A stretch of 64,000 bases of DNA from Apiotrichum sp. Y4204 (lineage: Eukaryota; Basidiomycota; Tremellomycetes; Trichosporonales; Trichosporonaceae), in the NCBI GenBank assembly GCA_025531455.1, contig JAMYHL010000048.1:1-64000 (forward strand), given 5' to 3'. Shown here one piece after another: positions 23,462 to 34,800 of this stretch (position 1 is its first letter; each line of letters begins with the position of its first letter). Made by a program: the position numbers and the translations under genes. The notes beneath the pieces were generated by a model. It was not told the origin of the DNA, did not search any database, and worked only from the letters and a program-made list of their open reading frames with translations.

Positions 23462-23980
23462 GTTGGAACGGAGGCAAGAGCCCCAAGAGCAGAGCTGTGT
23501 GGGTTGGAGAGTCAGGCAATTTGCACGATGAGGTGACCGAGTTGGCAGTCGCGGCTGGGGAGCTCTATGACTCGAAAGGAAGAGGCTGTGATGAAGGCAA
23601 TGACAATGGAGGCTGTGAAAGGCAACGACAACAATGTGGTCGTTGATGGCGACGAAACACCTTTTGATGGCGAGCAAAGAAGAGAAAGAAGTGGGAGAAA
23701 GGAAGACAGAAAAGGGAACACAACTGGCAGCAACAACAAGTTGACTGGACCCGACGCGTTCTGCACGGTACGAGACGCGTCCAAATGACAATTAGAAAAG
23801 GAAATGATATATATCTCAGGGACGTAATGTGTTCTTATCGCATTAGGAACTGAGAAGCTCAAAAATCACGTGACTCAGATTTCTGTTTTCTAACTTTCTC
23901 CTCGATCACACCGACGTCCAACAGATCAGTTACTGTCTTCCATCTCCCAGCCGTCATCTCAACTCACAAAACTACTCGAG
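23462..23980. other. Bidirectional promoter region NSE1/NOP8
   Basis: A 519-base divergent gap contains a palindromic TCACGTGA at 23866-23873, nearer the NOP8 side, and ATATAT at about 23808. No gene is recognised. Confidence 0.5.
23866..23873. promoter_or_regulatory. E-box palindrome TCACGTGA
   Basis: A bHLH-type (Cbf1/Pho4 class) CACGTG core lies in the shared NSE1/NOP8 promoter, 108 bases before the NOP8 ATG. The site is seen; the binding protein is inferred. Confidence 0.35.
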
Positions 23981-26735
23981 ATGGGCGAAATGGTAACGAC
24001 ACGCCTGCACATTGGCGGGCTTACGCCGCAAATCACGTCCGACCACCTGCGCGACCGCTTCCGCTCCTTTGGCACCGTCACCTCAATCGACGAGGTGGGG
24101 CTCGATGCGCTCGGTAAGTTGGAGCTGAGGAGCTGTCGCCAAGCTCTGAGGTCTTTTAGCTTGATTCTAATAAACAGGACAGCCGCGCCCATTTGCATTC
24201 CTCACACTTGAAAGCACGCCCCAGCAGCTCCGGAAATGTACGTGCCCGCTTCTACCCTAACTGACCCCAGGCCTCAACATTATGTCCGGCGCAACGTGGC
24301 GCGGCACGCAGCTGCGCCTCGCGGAGGCCAAGCCACGATGGGACGTCAAGTGAGCTATAGAACACTGCTAGTCAACTAACAACAGGCTCGAGCAGCAGCG
24401 ACGTCCGGCACCGGCGGACGAGGCGCGGCGGCAGCACAAGCGTCTCCGGCGGCTCGCGGCGGTGAATGGCGCGAAGCACGCACAGGACATGCGCCTTGTT
24501 ACCCCCGAGACAGTCAAGCGGCATAGCAAGGTGCGTGATTTCCGAAGAAGGGGCTGACGACAGTTCTGGATCCAGGCAGACGGGCACCTCATCCGGCCCC
24601 TGGCAATGCGCCCGACGCATCCGATCCCGATCAAGGCGCGGGCGGGTGCACGCCCGCCGGCGCGCGCGCTGCGCCGCGTTCTTGACCCTCGGAGGTGGGG
24701 CGCGAGCCACGTTCTCCTCTCCGGCGAGGCTGAGGACCCGCAGGGCGAGTGGGAGTTTGTCGATGCCGACGAGGAGGACCAGGAGCTCGAGGACGAGAAC
24801 GGCCGCGTCCTCCTCGGCTGGTGGCGGCGCGGCGACGAGCGCCTCGAGGTCCGCGTCCGTCGTCCCGCCATTGCTGAAGAGTACGAAGAGAGTGAGATGG
24901 AAAGCGAGATGGAGACCGACGACGACGACGCACTGTTCCCCCATCGTGATGGGTCTGATTCACCAATGTTCCCAGCAAGGTCCGACTCGCCGATGTTCCC
25001 CGCGCGCTCCGACTCGCCCATGTTCCCAACGCGGGCTGACTCCCCACTCTTCCCTGCCCGAGAGCGCGCAAGCTCACCTTTCTTCCCCGCCCGTGAAGCT
25101 GCTGGAACATCACAGGAGGCCGGGGCGTCCTCGCCGCTCTTCCCCGCTCGCAAGGAGGTCGAAGAGGACGAAGAAGTTGAGGAGGATGAAGAAGAGGATG
25201 AGGATGAGGATGAGGATGAGGACGACACTGTCGAGGGACACAAGGAAGAAGCTACTACGGAGCCCGAGTCTCCCGTCTCTGAGGCCTCCGCTGAGGGCTC
25301 AGAACCCGAGGCCACCCCGTCCGAGCCTTCTCCCCCTCCCGTTCCAGCCGCGATATCCGTTCCTTCCCCGCTGCGTGCCGCCGCCGTCGCGGAACGGAAC
25401 AGCACGCTTGGAGTCCTCTCCGGGCTGCTGGGGAGCACCGACGCCGGACCCAAGCAGGGCGTCCGCGAGTGGGCCGGCTTCAGCGAGGACAGCGACGACG
25501 ACGACTACTCGGCCATGAAGCCGCAGACCGCGGAGGATCCTGAGATGGAGGTGCCGCGCGCGGCTGCGCCGAGTCCCGAGACTCCCGGGGTGGACGTCCA
25601 GATGGAGGAGGTGGCTGTTGAGGACGAGGCGCCGCAGGCCCCTGAGGCCGGCGAGATTGACCTCCCGCCCCTACCGGAAGAATCTAGCTCGAGTTCTGGA
25701 TCGAGCTCCAGTGAGACTGGAGACGCGGAAGGGACCGACAGCGACGGGGAATCGTCTAGTAGTTCCGGAAGCTCCGGAGGCTCTAGCAGCTCGTCGGGGA
25801 GCTCAAGCAGCTCATCGTCGGATTCCGGCTCGGACTCGTCAGACTCTTCCAGCTCGTCAAGCGACTCTGGTAGTGACGACGACGGTGCTAGCGACAAGGC
25901 CGATGATGATGAGAAGAAGGGGGAGAAGGAGAACAACGACAAGAAGAGCGATGATAAGGATGTCGATAAGGATGAGGACGAAGAGGAGTCTTCGTCTGAC
26001 AGCTCTGATTCCGATGATTCAGACTCGTCTGACTCCGACTCCGACTCGGACTCGGACTCTGACTCTGACTCTGACTCCGACTCTGATTCTTCAGACTCGG
26101 ACTCAGACTCTTCCTCTTCTTCCTCCTCTTCCTCTTCCTCCTCAACTTCTACCGTAGCACCAGGCCCCGCAACCCTGAAAGACATGTTCGCCACCGCCGC
26201 GCCGCGCAGCCTCTTCGCAGAAGCTCCCGCCCCCAGCGCCGGCTTCTCCCTCGGCGCAATTGCAGGCGACCTAGAGCTGGACGACACGCTCGACATTCCG
26301 CTCCCCGACGCGCCGGCGCCGCAGCTCGAGTTCCTCGCGCCCATAGTGAAGAGCACGTTTGTCCCGGACGCGAGCCTCCCGCGCTTCTTCCCCCTGATTG
26401 GGCGCGAGACGCGGCGCGGCGAGGCGAGAAGTGTCCTCGAGCCCGAGAGGGAGGAGGAGAAGGAGGAGCAAGAGGAGGAGGAAGAGTGGGGACAGCAGCA
26501 GAGCTTCAACCCCTCCCACACGCATCAGCAGCGGTTTGGGCGCTTTGCGCAGACGGGCGCCAACAGCACGCCGGTCGCGGCCAAGAAGCGCGATGGGTTC
26601 TGGGCGGCGGAGACGGACGCCGAGATGCGGACACGTTGGGAGGCGAGGCGGCTCGAGCTCACGCGCGGGTGGAAGCGCAAGCACCGCGAGGCGGTCAAGC
26701 ACCGCCGCCGCCGGGGCGGGGACGACGCCGAGTAG
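23981..26735 (+). CDS. NOP8: Nucleolar protein NOP8/NOL8-like, RRM protein of 60S assembly
   Basis: Exons 23981-24113, 24178-24237, 24271-24349, 24386-24530 and 24564-26735 give 862 residues. Nop8 is a nucleolar factor needed for early 60S particles. An N-terminal RRM covers residues 7-80 (RLHIGGLTPQ, RFRSFGTVTSIDEV, PFAFLTLEST) and ends with the family tail LRLAEAKPRWD. The conserved HAQDMRLVTPETVKRHSKFW block follows. Residues about 262-335 hold six copies of a 9-residue motif of the form [SA][DS]SP[MLF]FP[AT]R. A very acidic Glu/Asp tract follows, then a Ser/Asp region with long alternating SD runs (bases 25680-26150). The C-terminal box (DAEMRTRWEARRLELTRGWKRKH and a basic end) is typical of the family. 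The low-complexity core varies between species. The 3' end faces SYF2 over 156 bases. Confidence 0.85.
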
Positions 26736-26891
26736 TGATAATGTATTCTGCACTTTCTCGATCTCGTCCAGTATCATTATGTCGTTGCATGGACTCTCCT
26801 GCCTATGCTACTCTCATACTCTCACTCTCACACAAACGCTCACCAGACGCACACCACACAAATCTCAGTCTTCCAATGATACAATCTACGC

Positions 26892-28045
26892 TCAGAGGGC
26901 GGTACCCCGCTCGAGGTTTGCACGGATCCTGTGTGTCAGCGCGGCTAGATGCAAGTCACGTACTCGGTCGTGTACTTGTCAAAGTAGCGCGAGGCCTTCT
27001 TGTTGAACACCTTGTTGCGCTTGTTGATGTAGTTGACCTCTTCCTCTGCGTCCTCGCGCTTCTTCTTCTTGCGCCCGCCCATACTGCCGTCAGCTTTGCT
27101 CTTGTCAGTCACGCACTCCTTGTTGATCTTGCCAATCACGCGGTCAATCGCGTCGTCGCTCGGCTTGCTGTCGCCGTACGCGAGCGTGTCGCGGTCGCGG
27201 TACAGGTCCTCCTCGGCCGACTTGGACGGGCCGGCAGCCGCAAGCTGGTCGCTCGACGTGCCGAGGGGCACGAGCGTGCCCGGCGCAAGACCCAGCGCCT
27301 TCTCCTTTTGCCGCGAGTATCCCACGAGGTCGACCTTGGTGTTACGCACCGCCTTGTCGTACCGCTTGTGCGCCGTGTGCTGCTCGTCTGGGAATTAGTA
27401 CAAGCCAATGTGGAAGTGGATGAGGTGATCGGCCACCAGACTCAGACTACTCACCATTATACGTTTCGTCGTTACGCTCGCGGCTCGCAGCCTGTTTCTT
27501 CTCCCAGCGGTCGTTCTGCTCAATGCTCCACTTCCACGCGTTGCGCCGCTCGAGGTCCTCGCCATTCTCCGCCGCCTCGGCCTTTGTCCGCAGCGTCTGC
27601 GCGAGCTTGCGCTGCTTCTCCAGCCGCTGCAGCTCCTTGGCAGTCACCTTGGACTTCTGATGGTCCGCAATCAGGTCGCGTCGGTTCGCGGCGGTGCTTT
27701 GGTTCTGGGTGTCAATCCTGCTAGAGGAAAATGCTCTGGTGGTAACACATAGCGACACCAGAGATATACACTCACCATACGCAGCCGCAGCTCGCGGAGC
27801 TTGGCCTGCCGGTCCTCCATCGTCGGCTTCTTCGCCTCCTCCTCCTCCTCGGCAGCCTCTTCTGTCGGCTCCTCCTCATCGCCTCCCGCCTCTTCCTCGT
27901 CCTCATCACCATTCTCCTCCTGTACGCTCTCCGGCAGATCCTCGCTCACGGGCGGCGCGGCAGCAGCAGCTTCGGCCGCCCGCCGCCGGCTGAGGCGCGG
28001 GGACGGGGACGGCGCGGCGGACTTTTCGTCGCGGCGGCGGGGCAT
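26892..28045 (-). CDS. SYF2: Pre-mRNA-splicing factor SYF2
   Basis: Exons 27776-28045, 27455-27704, 26964-27387 and 26892-26928 give 326 residues. SYF2 is part of the Prp19/NTC-associated spliceosome core. The N-terminus is Ala/Glu-rich and leads to the family start KLRELRLRM|NQSTAANRRDL. In the first intron I chose the acceptor CACCCAG (27705), not the earlier CTAGCAG, because only it keeps the frame and the N-Q-S-x-A-N-R block. The middle carries LEKQRKLAQ and NDRWEKKQ, then HKRYDKAVRNTKVDL. The terminal exon is only 37 nt and supplies IRANLERGTAL, the conserved end; without this 35-nt intron the frame would stop after EYVTCI. Length is typical. Confidence 0.9.
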
Positions 28046-28904
28046 CGTGGGTTGAGCCGGATGGGGTGGCGCGAGAGAGTGGATGTGAAGAACGAGGAGC
28101 GAGGAGAGATGGAGCCTCACGGGACAAAAGAGCACACACACACTACGAGCAGTCCAAGACTGGTTCTCATCAGAAATGGATGGCGGGACCGGTGGCGAAT
28201 TGGCGGAATGGAAAGCGTTACTTAATACCACGTGGTACTTGGGTGGCTGGTGGCAATCATGGCGACTTGTGGCACCTTGACATGTCTCAGAACATCATCA
28301 GATGCTCGAACGATGATAGATACAGTTGATGAAGAATGCAGAATGCAGAATGCATGGTAGATGATGCTGTAAAACATCGATAAATACATAGAAAGAGATA
28401 CAAGCTGCTGTTACCACTGCTTCGAGGAGAGAGGGAGACGCTGGCCACCGCGCTGGGCAAGGTAGAACTGCAAAACCCGTACACACACCACCTCCCCACT
28501 CCGAGCACGCCGGCCAACCGTCAGACCTCGCGACTTGCTGCCGCGCTTTCATCAGCTGCCGCCATCAGTCATGAGCTGTATGCTGTATGTATACCTTCCC
28601 TCTGTCTTCCCTCCATCCCCAATCCCTCATAATCCATCACTGTGCATCCACTCCCCCCCGCTCGTATCTGTATCCCACAGTCATCCAACTCACCTCCCCT
28701 CTTCCCTCCGTACTTTTCTCCCACACACCCCCTCTCTCTCGCACCTTTCTCACCTCTCCCATCTTCATCCTCATCCTCATCTTCATCTTATCTATCCCTG
28801 CCCCATCTCCTTCCATCCAAGCTTAACCTATCCCCATCTACCCTCTCTCAGCCTGTATCGAGGTACCAGCTGCATCCTCCCACAGCTACACGCCTTGCCA
28901 CACA
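28046..28904. other. Divergent intergenic region SYF2/zinc-finger gene
   Basis: It contains a 12-bp palindrome around CACGTG (28226-28237) and a long pyrimidine-rich leader before the zinc-finger gene. No gene is recognised. Confidence 0.5.
28226..28237. promoter_or_regulatory. E-box within palindrome TACCACGTGGTA
   Basis: A perfect 12-bp palindrome lies 181 bases upstream of the SYF2 start. The first ten bases recur exactly at 41771-41780 in the TSR2/WBP1 promoter. Confidence 0.4.
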
Positions 28905-30927
28905 ATGCCACCCCTTCCCCGCCACGAGAACGCGGCGCCAGAGCTCACGCTCGACGCTAAGGAGCGCGAGCTGTGCACCCTTCTCGGCCTCAACACTCCA
29001 GAGGAGATTCGGTAAGTGCTTTTATCATGGTTATCGAGTGGCGTCGGCGGCGGCGCCGGCGTCGGCGTCGGCAGCTTGTCTTCCTCCATCAGTACCATTT
29101 GGTTCTGTTTATTCCGCTCTTTCCAGCCCTTTCCTCTTCTTTTTTCTGTTCTCTGCCTTCCACGATAGGTCATAGTCATCCATGACGCTCACTCATCTCG
29201 ATGGCACCGCACGGACGAGTCCAGCTTTGGTTGATGGGGTGGCTTCCCCCGCTCATGTTGTTCTACCCATACCGCAGCCACATTGCGGCGCACACGCCTC
29301 GCCACCGCATCACGTGGTTGAGCACTATACCCGTGTACCGTAGCCCTTTTCACCTGTTTGCCTTCCGTTATCAGCAAATCAGTATCTAATCGCAGTGCGT
29401 ACTGGGACACGCCGACACTTCCGCACTCCGCCCCGTCAGTAGGCGTCATTCGCAGCATGTCAGTCTACAGCGCCTCGCAGCGCAGGGGAATTATGCAGTT
29501 CACGCTTTTCAACATTGTCGCCGCACAGCAACGCAAACGCTTCTACGCGCGCCGCACGCACGACACGCATCTCTGGGTACCTCTGGGCGAACCTCCCATG
29601 TATCGCGACGGCACAATTCTCCCCATCCTCGCGCCCCGCGCGCAGGTGTTTGACCTCATTCCTACCTCCGCGTACCATTCCGAACAGGCTGGCACCCGGT
29701 GCCACCGCCCTGAAAGCGCCATTTCCGCCGCGCAGGCCAACCGCGCCGCCCGTGACGCTCGTCTCTTTGTGTAGGTGACCTTTCATTTCGCTTAACTTAC
29801 CTACCAGGGAAACTCAGCGCACCATTGTCGCCGCCGCGGCGCCCGCACCCGTTCTCGCAACCCCCGTCCCGAGGCAGTCCGCCACTGCCACCTTCGCCGA
29901 GTTCCTCAACTCAAGCCTCCATAACCTTCCAGATGAGTACTACCTCAAGAACCCCCTGCGCTTCGACAGCCCAGGCGAGGAGGTACCCCTCGGGACCCGC
30001 ATGTGGGGGAACGCAACCCCTGGTGCTGGGCGTCCTGCGAAGCAGGCCGACAGTCGCCGGTCTAGTGTGGAAGTTCTGTACGGGCCCTCACCCGCGGAGA
30101 TCTCGCCCATCAGCAGCGGCTCGACTCGCTCCAGCTTCGAGCTCCTCACCCCCGACCCGTTCCCTGGTGTTGATGGGCTTGACCCCCGCCTGGTCGCGTT
30201 GCTTGTCGTGAAGGACAAGGAGGGAGAGGATGATTGGAGTAAGCTGCGATGACTTCGACGGCAGCTGACATCAGCCTGTCTTTGCAGCGCGAGTAACCCC
30301 GCCTCGCGCCCCGTTTGTGTCCGGTGCGTCTTCCCCATCCCTCGTTCTCACAATAGCCCCAACTGCCGTCTGCCTCGCCACACCGACGCTCCCGAGGTGC
30401 AGAGCCGCTCTGCACTCGGCGACCCTGGGGACTGGTACTGTGACTATTGCGGTCTGTGTAGTGAGTACCCGCAGCTTTTATCCAACAACCAAGCTGTCAT
30501 CAGTCCACAATCAATCACTCACACCAGACTGGACGCGCCGCGCCTTCTGCCTGCGCTGCTGCCCGCTGCACCCCGACAACGTCGAGGAGGCCATAACAAA
30601 GGGCCTGGTGCACTACGACGACCCCATCGTCTCGCTGCTGGGGTACGGCGACAAGCGCACTCGCGCGCTCAAGCGCGCCAAGCACGCGACGCACTGCGCG
30701 TGCTTTGGCCCGCACCACGGCACGCGCTGTCCGCGCATGGGCTGCGCCGTCCCCGACCCGCTGTGGGGGATGTATGTTGCGAGCCAAGAGGCGCTTCGCG
30801 GAGAGGACGTGGTCCCCGAGCGCAGGGAGAGGAGGCGCGATGCGAGGGACAACGGCATGCACAGTGAGCTATGCCGCCATCGATTAAGCTCACACCAGTT
30901 GCGCTGCGCGTGCCCCGCCGCCGCTAA
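28905..30927 (+). CDS. Protein with two RanBP2-type zinc fingers
   Basis: Exons 28905-29011, 29396-29770, 29808-30238, 30275-30460, 30528-30863 and 30899-30927 give 487 residues. The second finger, at 358-377, is canonical: W-x-C-x2-C-x3-N-x6-C-x2-C (WYCDYCGLCNW ... FCLRC), split by an intron inside the finger. A first finger-like block at 304-322 (DDW|TCLCSASN ... VCVRC) has the Trp, the Asn and the last Cys pair but only one residue between the first two Cys. RanBP2 fingers bind single-stranded RNA or ubiquitin. A Cys/His-rich stretch follows (HCACFGPHHGTRCPRMGC). I do not recognise an orthologue. The first intron, 384 nt, is far longer than the others and could hide an alternative exon. 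The last exon is 29 nt. Confidence 0.75.
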
Positions 30928-31892
30928 TTGGAACCGAATCGGAATCGGACGACCGGAATCGGACGACCATTCGGACGTTCACGCATGAAAAAGAGACGAA
31001 ACCTGAAGAGCGACAAGAGCCCGCCTGTCATTTCAATACCTGTCACTGTCACCGCCAACCCACATACCCCCCTGCGATCGCCCTGCCATCCCACTGTTAT
31101 CGTGTAGTATCGAGGCCCCAAGCCACTGCCACGCGTTTCATTGCCGCTGCCGCATGTCACTGCCGCCGCTGCCAGCTGTTGTTGCCCCGTTGCCCCATCC
31201 GGGCGGCGGGCCGAGTAGTTAGTGTATTCCCATCGAGAACTGTTAGTGCGCCGAATCGAGTATTAGTAGTGAAGAGTACAGTATGAAGAGCATGCATCCA
31301 TGTGAATTGTGAATCGACTTGTGCTCCATCCCCGCTGTTCACATCGTGACACACCGCACGGGACCATTCCGCGCTCGGGCCGAGAGATCGACTCACACAA
31401 CCACACATCGGATCATCGGTCCGAGATCCGTCCCAACACAAGCACACAAAGGCGGTCGACCTCCATCCACATTCTGCATATGCTCTCATAGTTCCCAGGC
31501 AAAGCATGATGCATGGGGCCCTGGCGGGCATACAACACAGCCTACATAGGCCGGACCGGCAATTCTATCAACTACGAGCTACGAGCCGTGGTTGTCATTG
31601 TCGGTCGCTGTTGGCTTTCAAGTTTTAAAATCGTTTTGCTCGATTTCTTCAGCCCCAACAAGAGCACTGTTCATTTCCGCTTTCTTTCCTTCTTCTTCTT
31701 TGTTTCCTTCTTTCGCTTTTCTTCCCTTCTTTCGTTTCTTCTTCTTTCCCGCCCGGGTAATATATATAATAATTTGTTTGCAATCTCGGGTCGTGGGCGG
31801 GGCGGACAGTGCTGATGTGGGGTGGCACGGCGGCCGGATCGTTCAGAGTGGGGTGATGATGAAAGGTATTCCACGATATTCACAGGGTTTGA
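30928..31892. other. Convergent intergenic region, no gene seen
   Basis: This is the 3' flank of the zinc-finger gene and of the GDS1-like gene. T-rich and TTC-rich tracts around 31670-31770 and TATATATAATAATT near 31760 may serve 3'-end formation of the minus-strand gene's neighbour. Confidence 0.5.
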
Positions 31893-34800
31893 TCACTTGG
31901 CACCGATGCTCGCACGCGTGCGGCGGGCGAGAGCGGCCTGCGGCGCTTGAGCGATCGCACCAGGGGCGAGAGATGTGGCGGCGGGGGCAGGCTGCACGGG
32001 AACGGGCTGCACCTTCGCAGGACCAGTGGCGGCCTGGGCAGCAACCGGGGCGCGGGCGACGGGGCGAGCGGCGGCAGGTCGAGGAGCAACGGGTGGGCCG
32101 GCTTGCGGCGGCCGAACGGCATTAGGATGAGGGACAGGCGGCGCCTGCCCGACAGTCGAGCGACGGCGCTTTGCCTGCGGCACACCCTCGGGCGGATTGA
32201 CAGGTGCACGCACGAGCGGTCCTTTTCCGGGTTGGCCAACCTGGCCGGGCCGAGCTCCTGGAACAGGCCTGCGCGGATGGGGCTGCGTGACGAACGGCAT
32301 GCCAAACTCGGTCGACGTCGTGTGCTTCAGCGAGATGCCGGCAAGCTCCTTGAACAACTGGAAGAGATCCTCGCGCAGAATGTTCGCTAGGAGCTTGTTG
32401 TCCGGAAGACCAAACTTGCGCGCTAACTCGCGAGCGGTCACAAGGGGGATCCAGACTCCAGGCACGCCGGCTGCGTGTTGCTGACCCTGCGGTGAGATCA
32501 GAGGCACGGAGCGGTGAGACGCAATCGTCGGGCCTGGTGTCTGCAGGATCTCAACTTGCTTCTCTGGCGAGATTCCAATAGCAGTAAGAAGCGCTGTGCC
32601 GTTGACAAAGTCGGTGTCTAATCTGCGCAGGACAGTGCACCGATTCGAGTTCGGGAGCTCGTAGACATGCGAGTAGCACGGCAGATTGTCAATGACACAG
32701 GCATCAATGCCGGGGAGGAGACGCTTCGTGTTGGCACCTGACGAGGACGGAGTAGAGGAGCGCGACGCAGGGGTGGACGGGTTGCTCGATGCGCTCGAGG
32801 CAGTGGTGGCAGGCGAAGCAGTGGCAGTGCGAGCCACGGGCGATATCGTGCGCGGCGTTGGGGTGGCGGAAACAGTAGACGCTGCTGGAGTGGGCGCAGG
32901 TGCAGATGCTTGCACCGGTGCTTGTGGACGCGCGGGCCCAGATGCGGCACCAGCAGCTGCCGGAGGAGCAGAGGCTGGAGCAGCCCTGGGAACAGGGATC
33001 TGAGCCGCGGGTCGGGGCACAGGTGGTGGAGGTGCAGGGGCCATCACTGGCAGTCCTTTCAACGCAGCAGGAATGGGCACGGGCGTAAGAACGGTCTTCG
33101 GGGCAGAACCGTTGGGACCCGGCTTCGCGGTGGTGGTACCGCGGGGCAGAGCAATCGCGATAGAGGCGTTGTGCGAGGCTACGGGAAGCTCAGTCATCGG
33201 CTTCGGCGCAGGCTTGGCAGCCGGGGTCGGGGCCGGACTAGCAGCAGCCGTTGGCGCAGACACGGGCGCAACAGCCGGCACAGTAGCTGGTGTCACTACG
33301 GGTGCTGCCGGCTTTGGTGCGGCTGGCTTGGGCGCAGGCGCGAGGATCTTGGGGGAGGCGCCAGATGGGGCAGTTCCCGATGGCGCTGGCGCCGGTGCCA
33401 GTGTCGGTACCGGAGCTGGTGCCGGTGCCAGCACAGGAGCCTTCAAGGGGGCCGGAGCAGGGGCCTTAGGTGCCAGAGGAGCAGCCTTGGTAGGAACAAC
33501 AGCAGCCGCAGCCTTAGCAGGCGTAGGTGCTGATGCCGGTGCCAAAGTGGGGCCCGACTTGGGAGCAACTGGAACCGGAGCGGGAGCTAATGTTGCTGCC
33601 GGTGCCGACGCAGGAGGCGCGTTCGCCGCCTTGGTGGGAGCAGCGGTTGAAGCGGTAGCAACACTTGGCGCGGAGCCCGAAATGGAAGCAGGAGCAGCAG
33701 TAGCGGCCCCCGGCGCAGCAGGAGCAGATGCCGGGGTAGGAACTGACCGCGACTTCTGCTTTGGAGGCCGGGCTGCAGCTGCCGCCGCCGCTGCCGGCTC
33801 AGGACGTGGAAGTATCTGCTTGGGGGCTATCTTCTTCGGCTCCCGCGAGATTGGACGCTTGGTCGCCTTGGGTGACATGGATAGCTTGGGCGACGTGGAT
33901 ATGCTGCGCTGTTTCTCCGGAGCGGGCGGCGGGATCGGCTGAGGCTGCGCTTGCTGGTTAGGCGGCTGCTGCTGTTGAGGGATCGGCGGCGGCTGCGGTG
34001 CCAGCTGCGGGAACGTTTGCGGTGGCATTACCTGCGGAGGAGGGAGGATTGCATTTGCTGCGTCAATGTCCGCCTGCGAGAGCACTGTGTCGAGCACCAT
34101 CATGTCGTTCGCCGGCGGGGAGAGCAGTGCCTTGGGATCGAGTGAGACCAATTCCGTCATGGGATTGATCTGCAGCGCAAGGGGCGACAGACACGAGGGA
34201 GTTGCGACCAGGTCGGCGACGCTGTCCGTCGAGCTCCACATACCAGACGCTTCGAGCCACGGCGTGGTGTGACCTGTGTCCATCGACATAGATCCACGGG
34301 GCGTTACTGTCGGCGACACGGTTGCGGAAGTAGTAGCTGCAGCATCGGCAAATGCCCGGCGGCACGCCTGCCAGCGGCGGCGGTTCTCCTCGGCTTGTGC
34401 TCGCTTCTGCGCACGATATTCCTCCTCGCGGGCTTCAGCCTCGACACGCGCCTGCTCAAGCTCGTCGGCACCGATGGCATCTTCTTCCTCGAGCTCAATG
34501 TTAACGGTGCTAGGCTGGACTGGCGAGGAAGTCGCAACTGGTACAACGACGTGGTCAACGTCCTCGAGTTCCGGCTCAGTCGCATGAGTGGGCGTCGGAG
34601 GAAGACGGGCCGATGCATCTTTCCGCGGAGTAGAGCGGTTGTTTCGCCGGGAGCACGATCGAAGGCTACGCTTGCGGACGAGTGGAGGAGGAGTGCCCTT
34701 TGGTACAGGGGGTACGACTCCAATTCCAGCCCAATTGCCGCTGCAGCACGAAGGGTCATTCCGTGCTGCCCTGCGACCACGAAGAGGCGTACGATCTGCC

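Noticed and set aside
24368..26521. Ser/Glu-rich minus-strand frames opposite NOP8
   Set aside because: They are antisense to the Ser/Asp and Glu tracts; no independent coding signal.
27705..27775. Earlier acceptor CTAGCAG in SYF2 intron 1
   Set aside because: It would shift the frame; only the CACCCAG acceptor gives the conserved NQSTAANR block.
32910..33942. Plus-strand Gly/Ala-rich frames opposite the GDS1-like gene
   Set aside because: They mirror the Pro/Ala repeat region of the minus-strand protein and have no domain.
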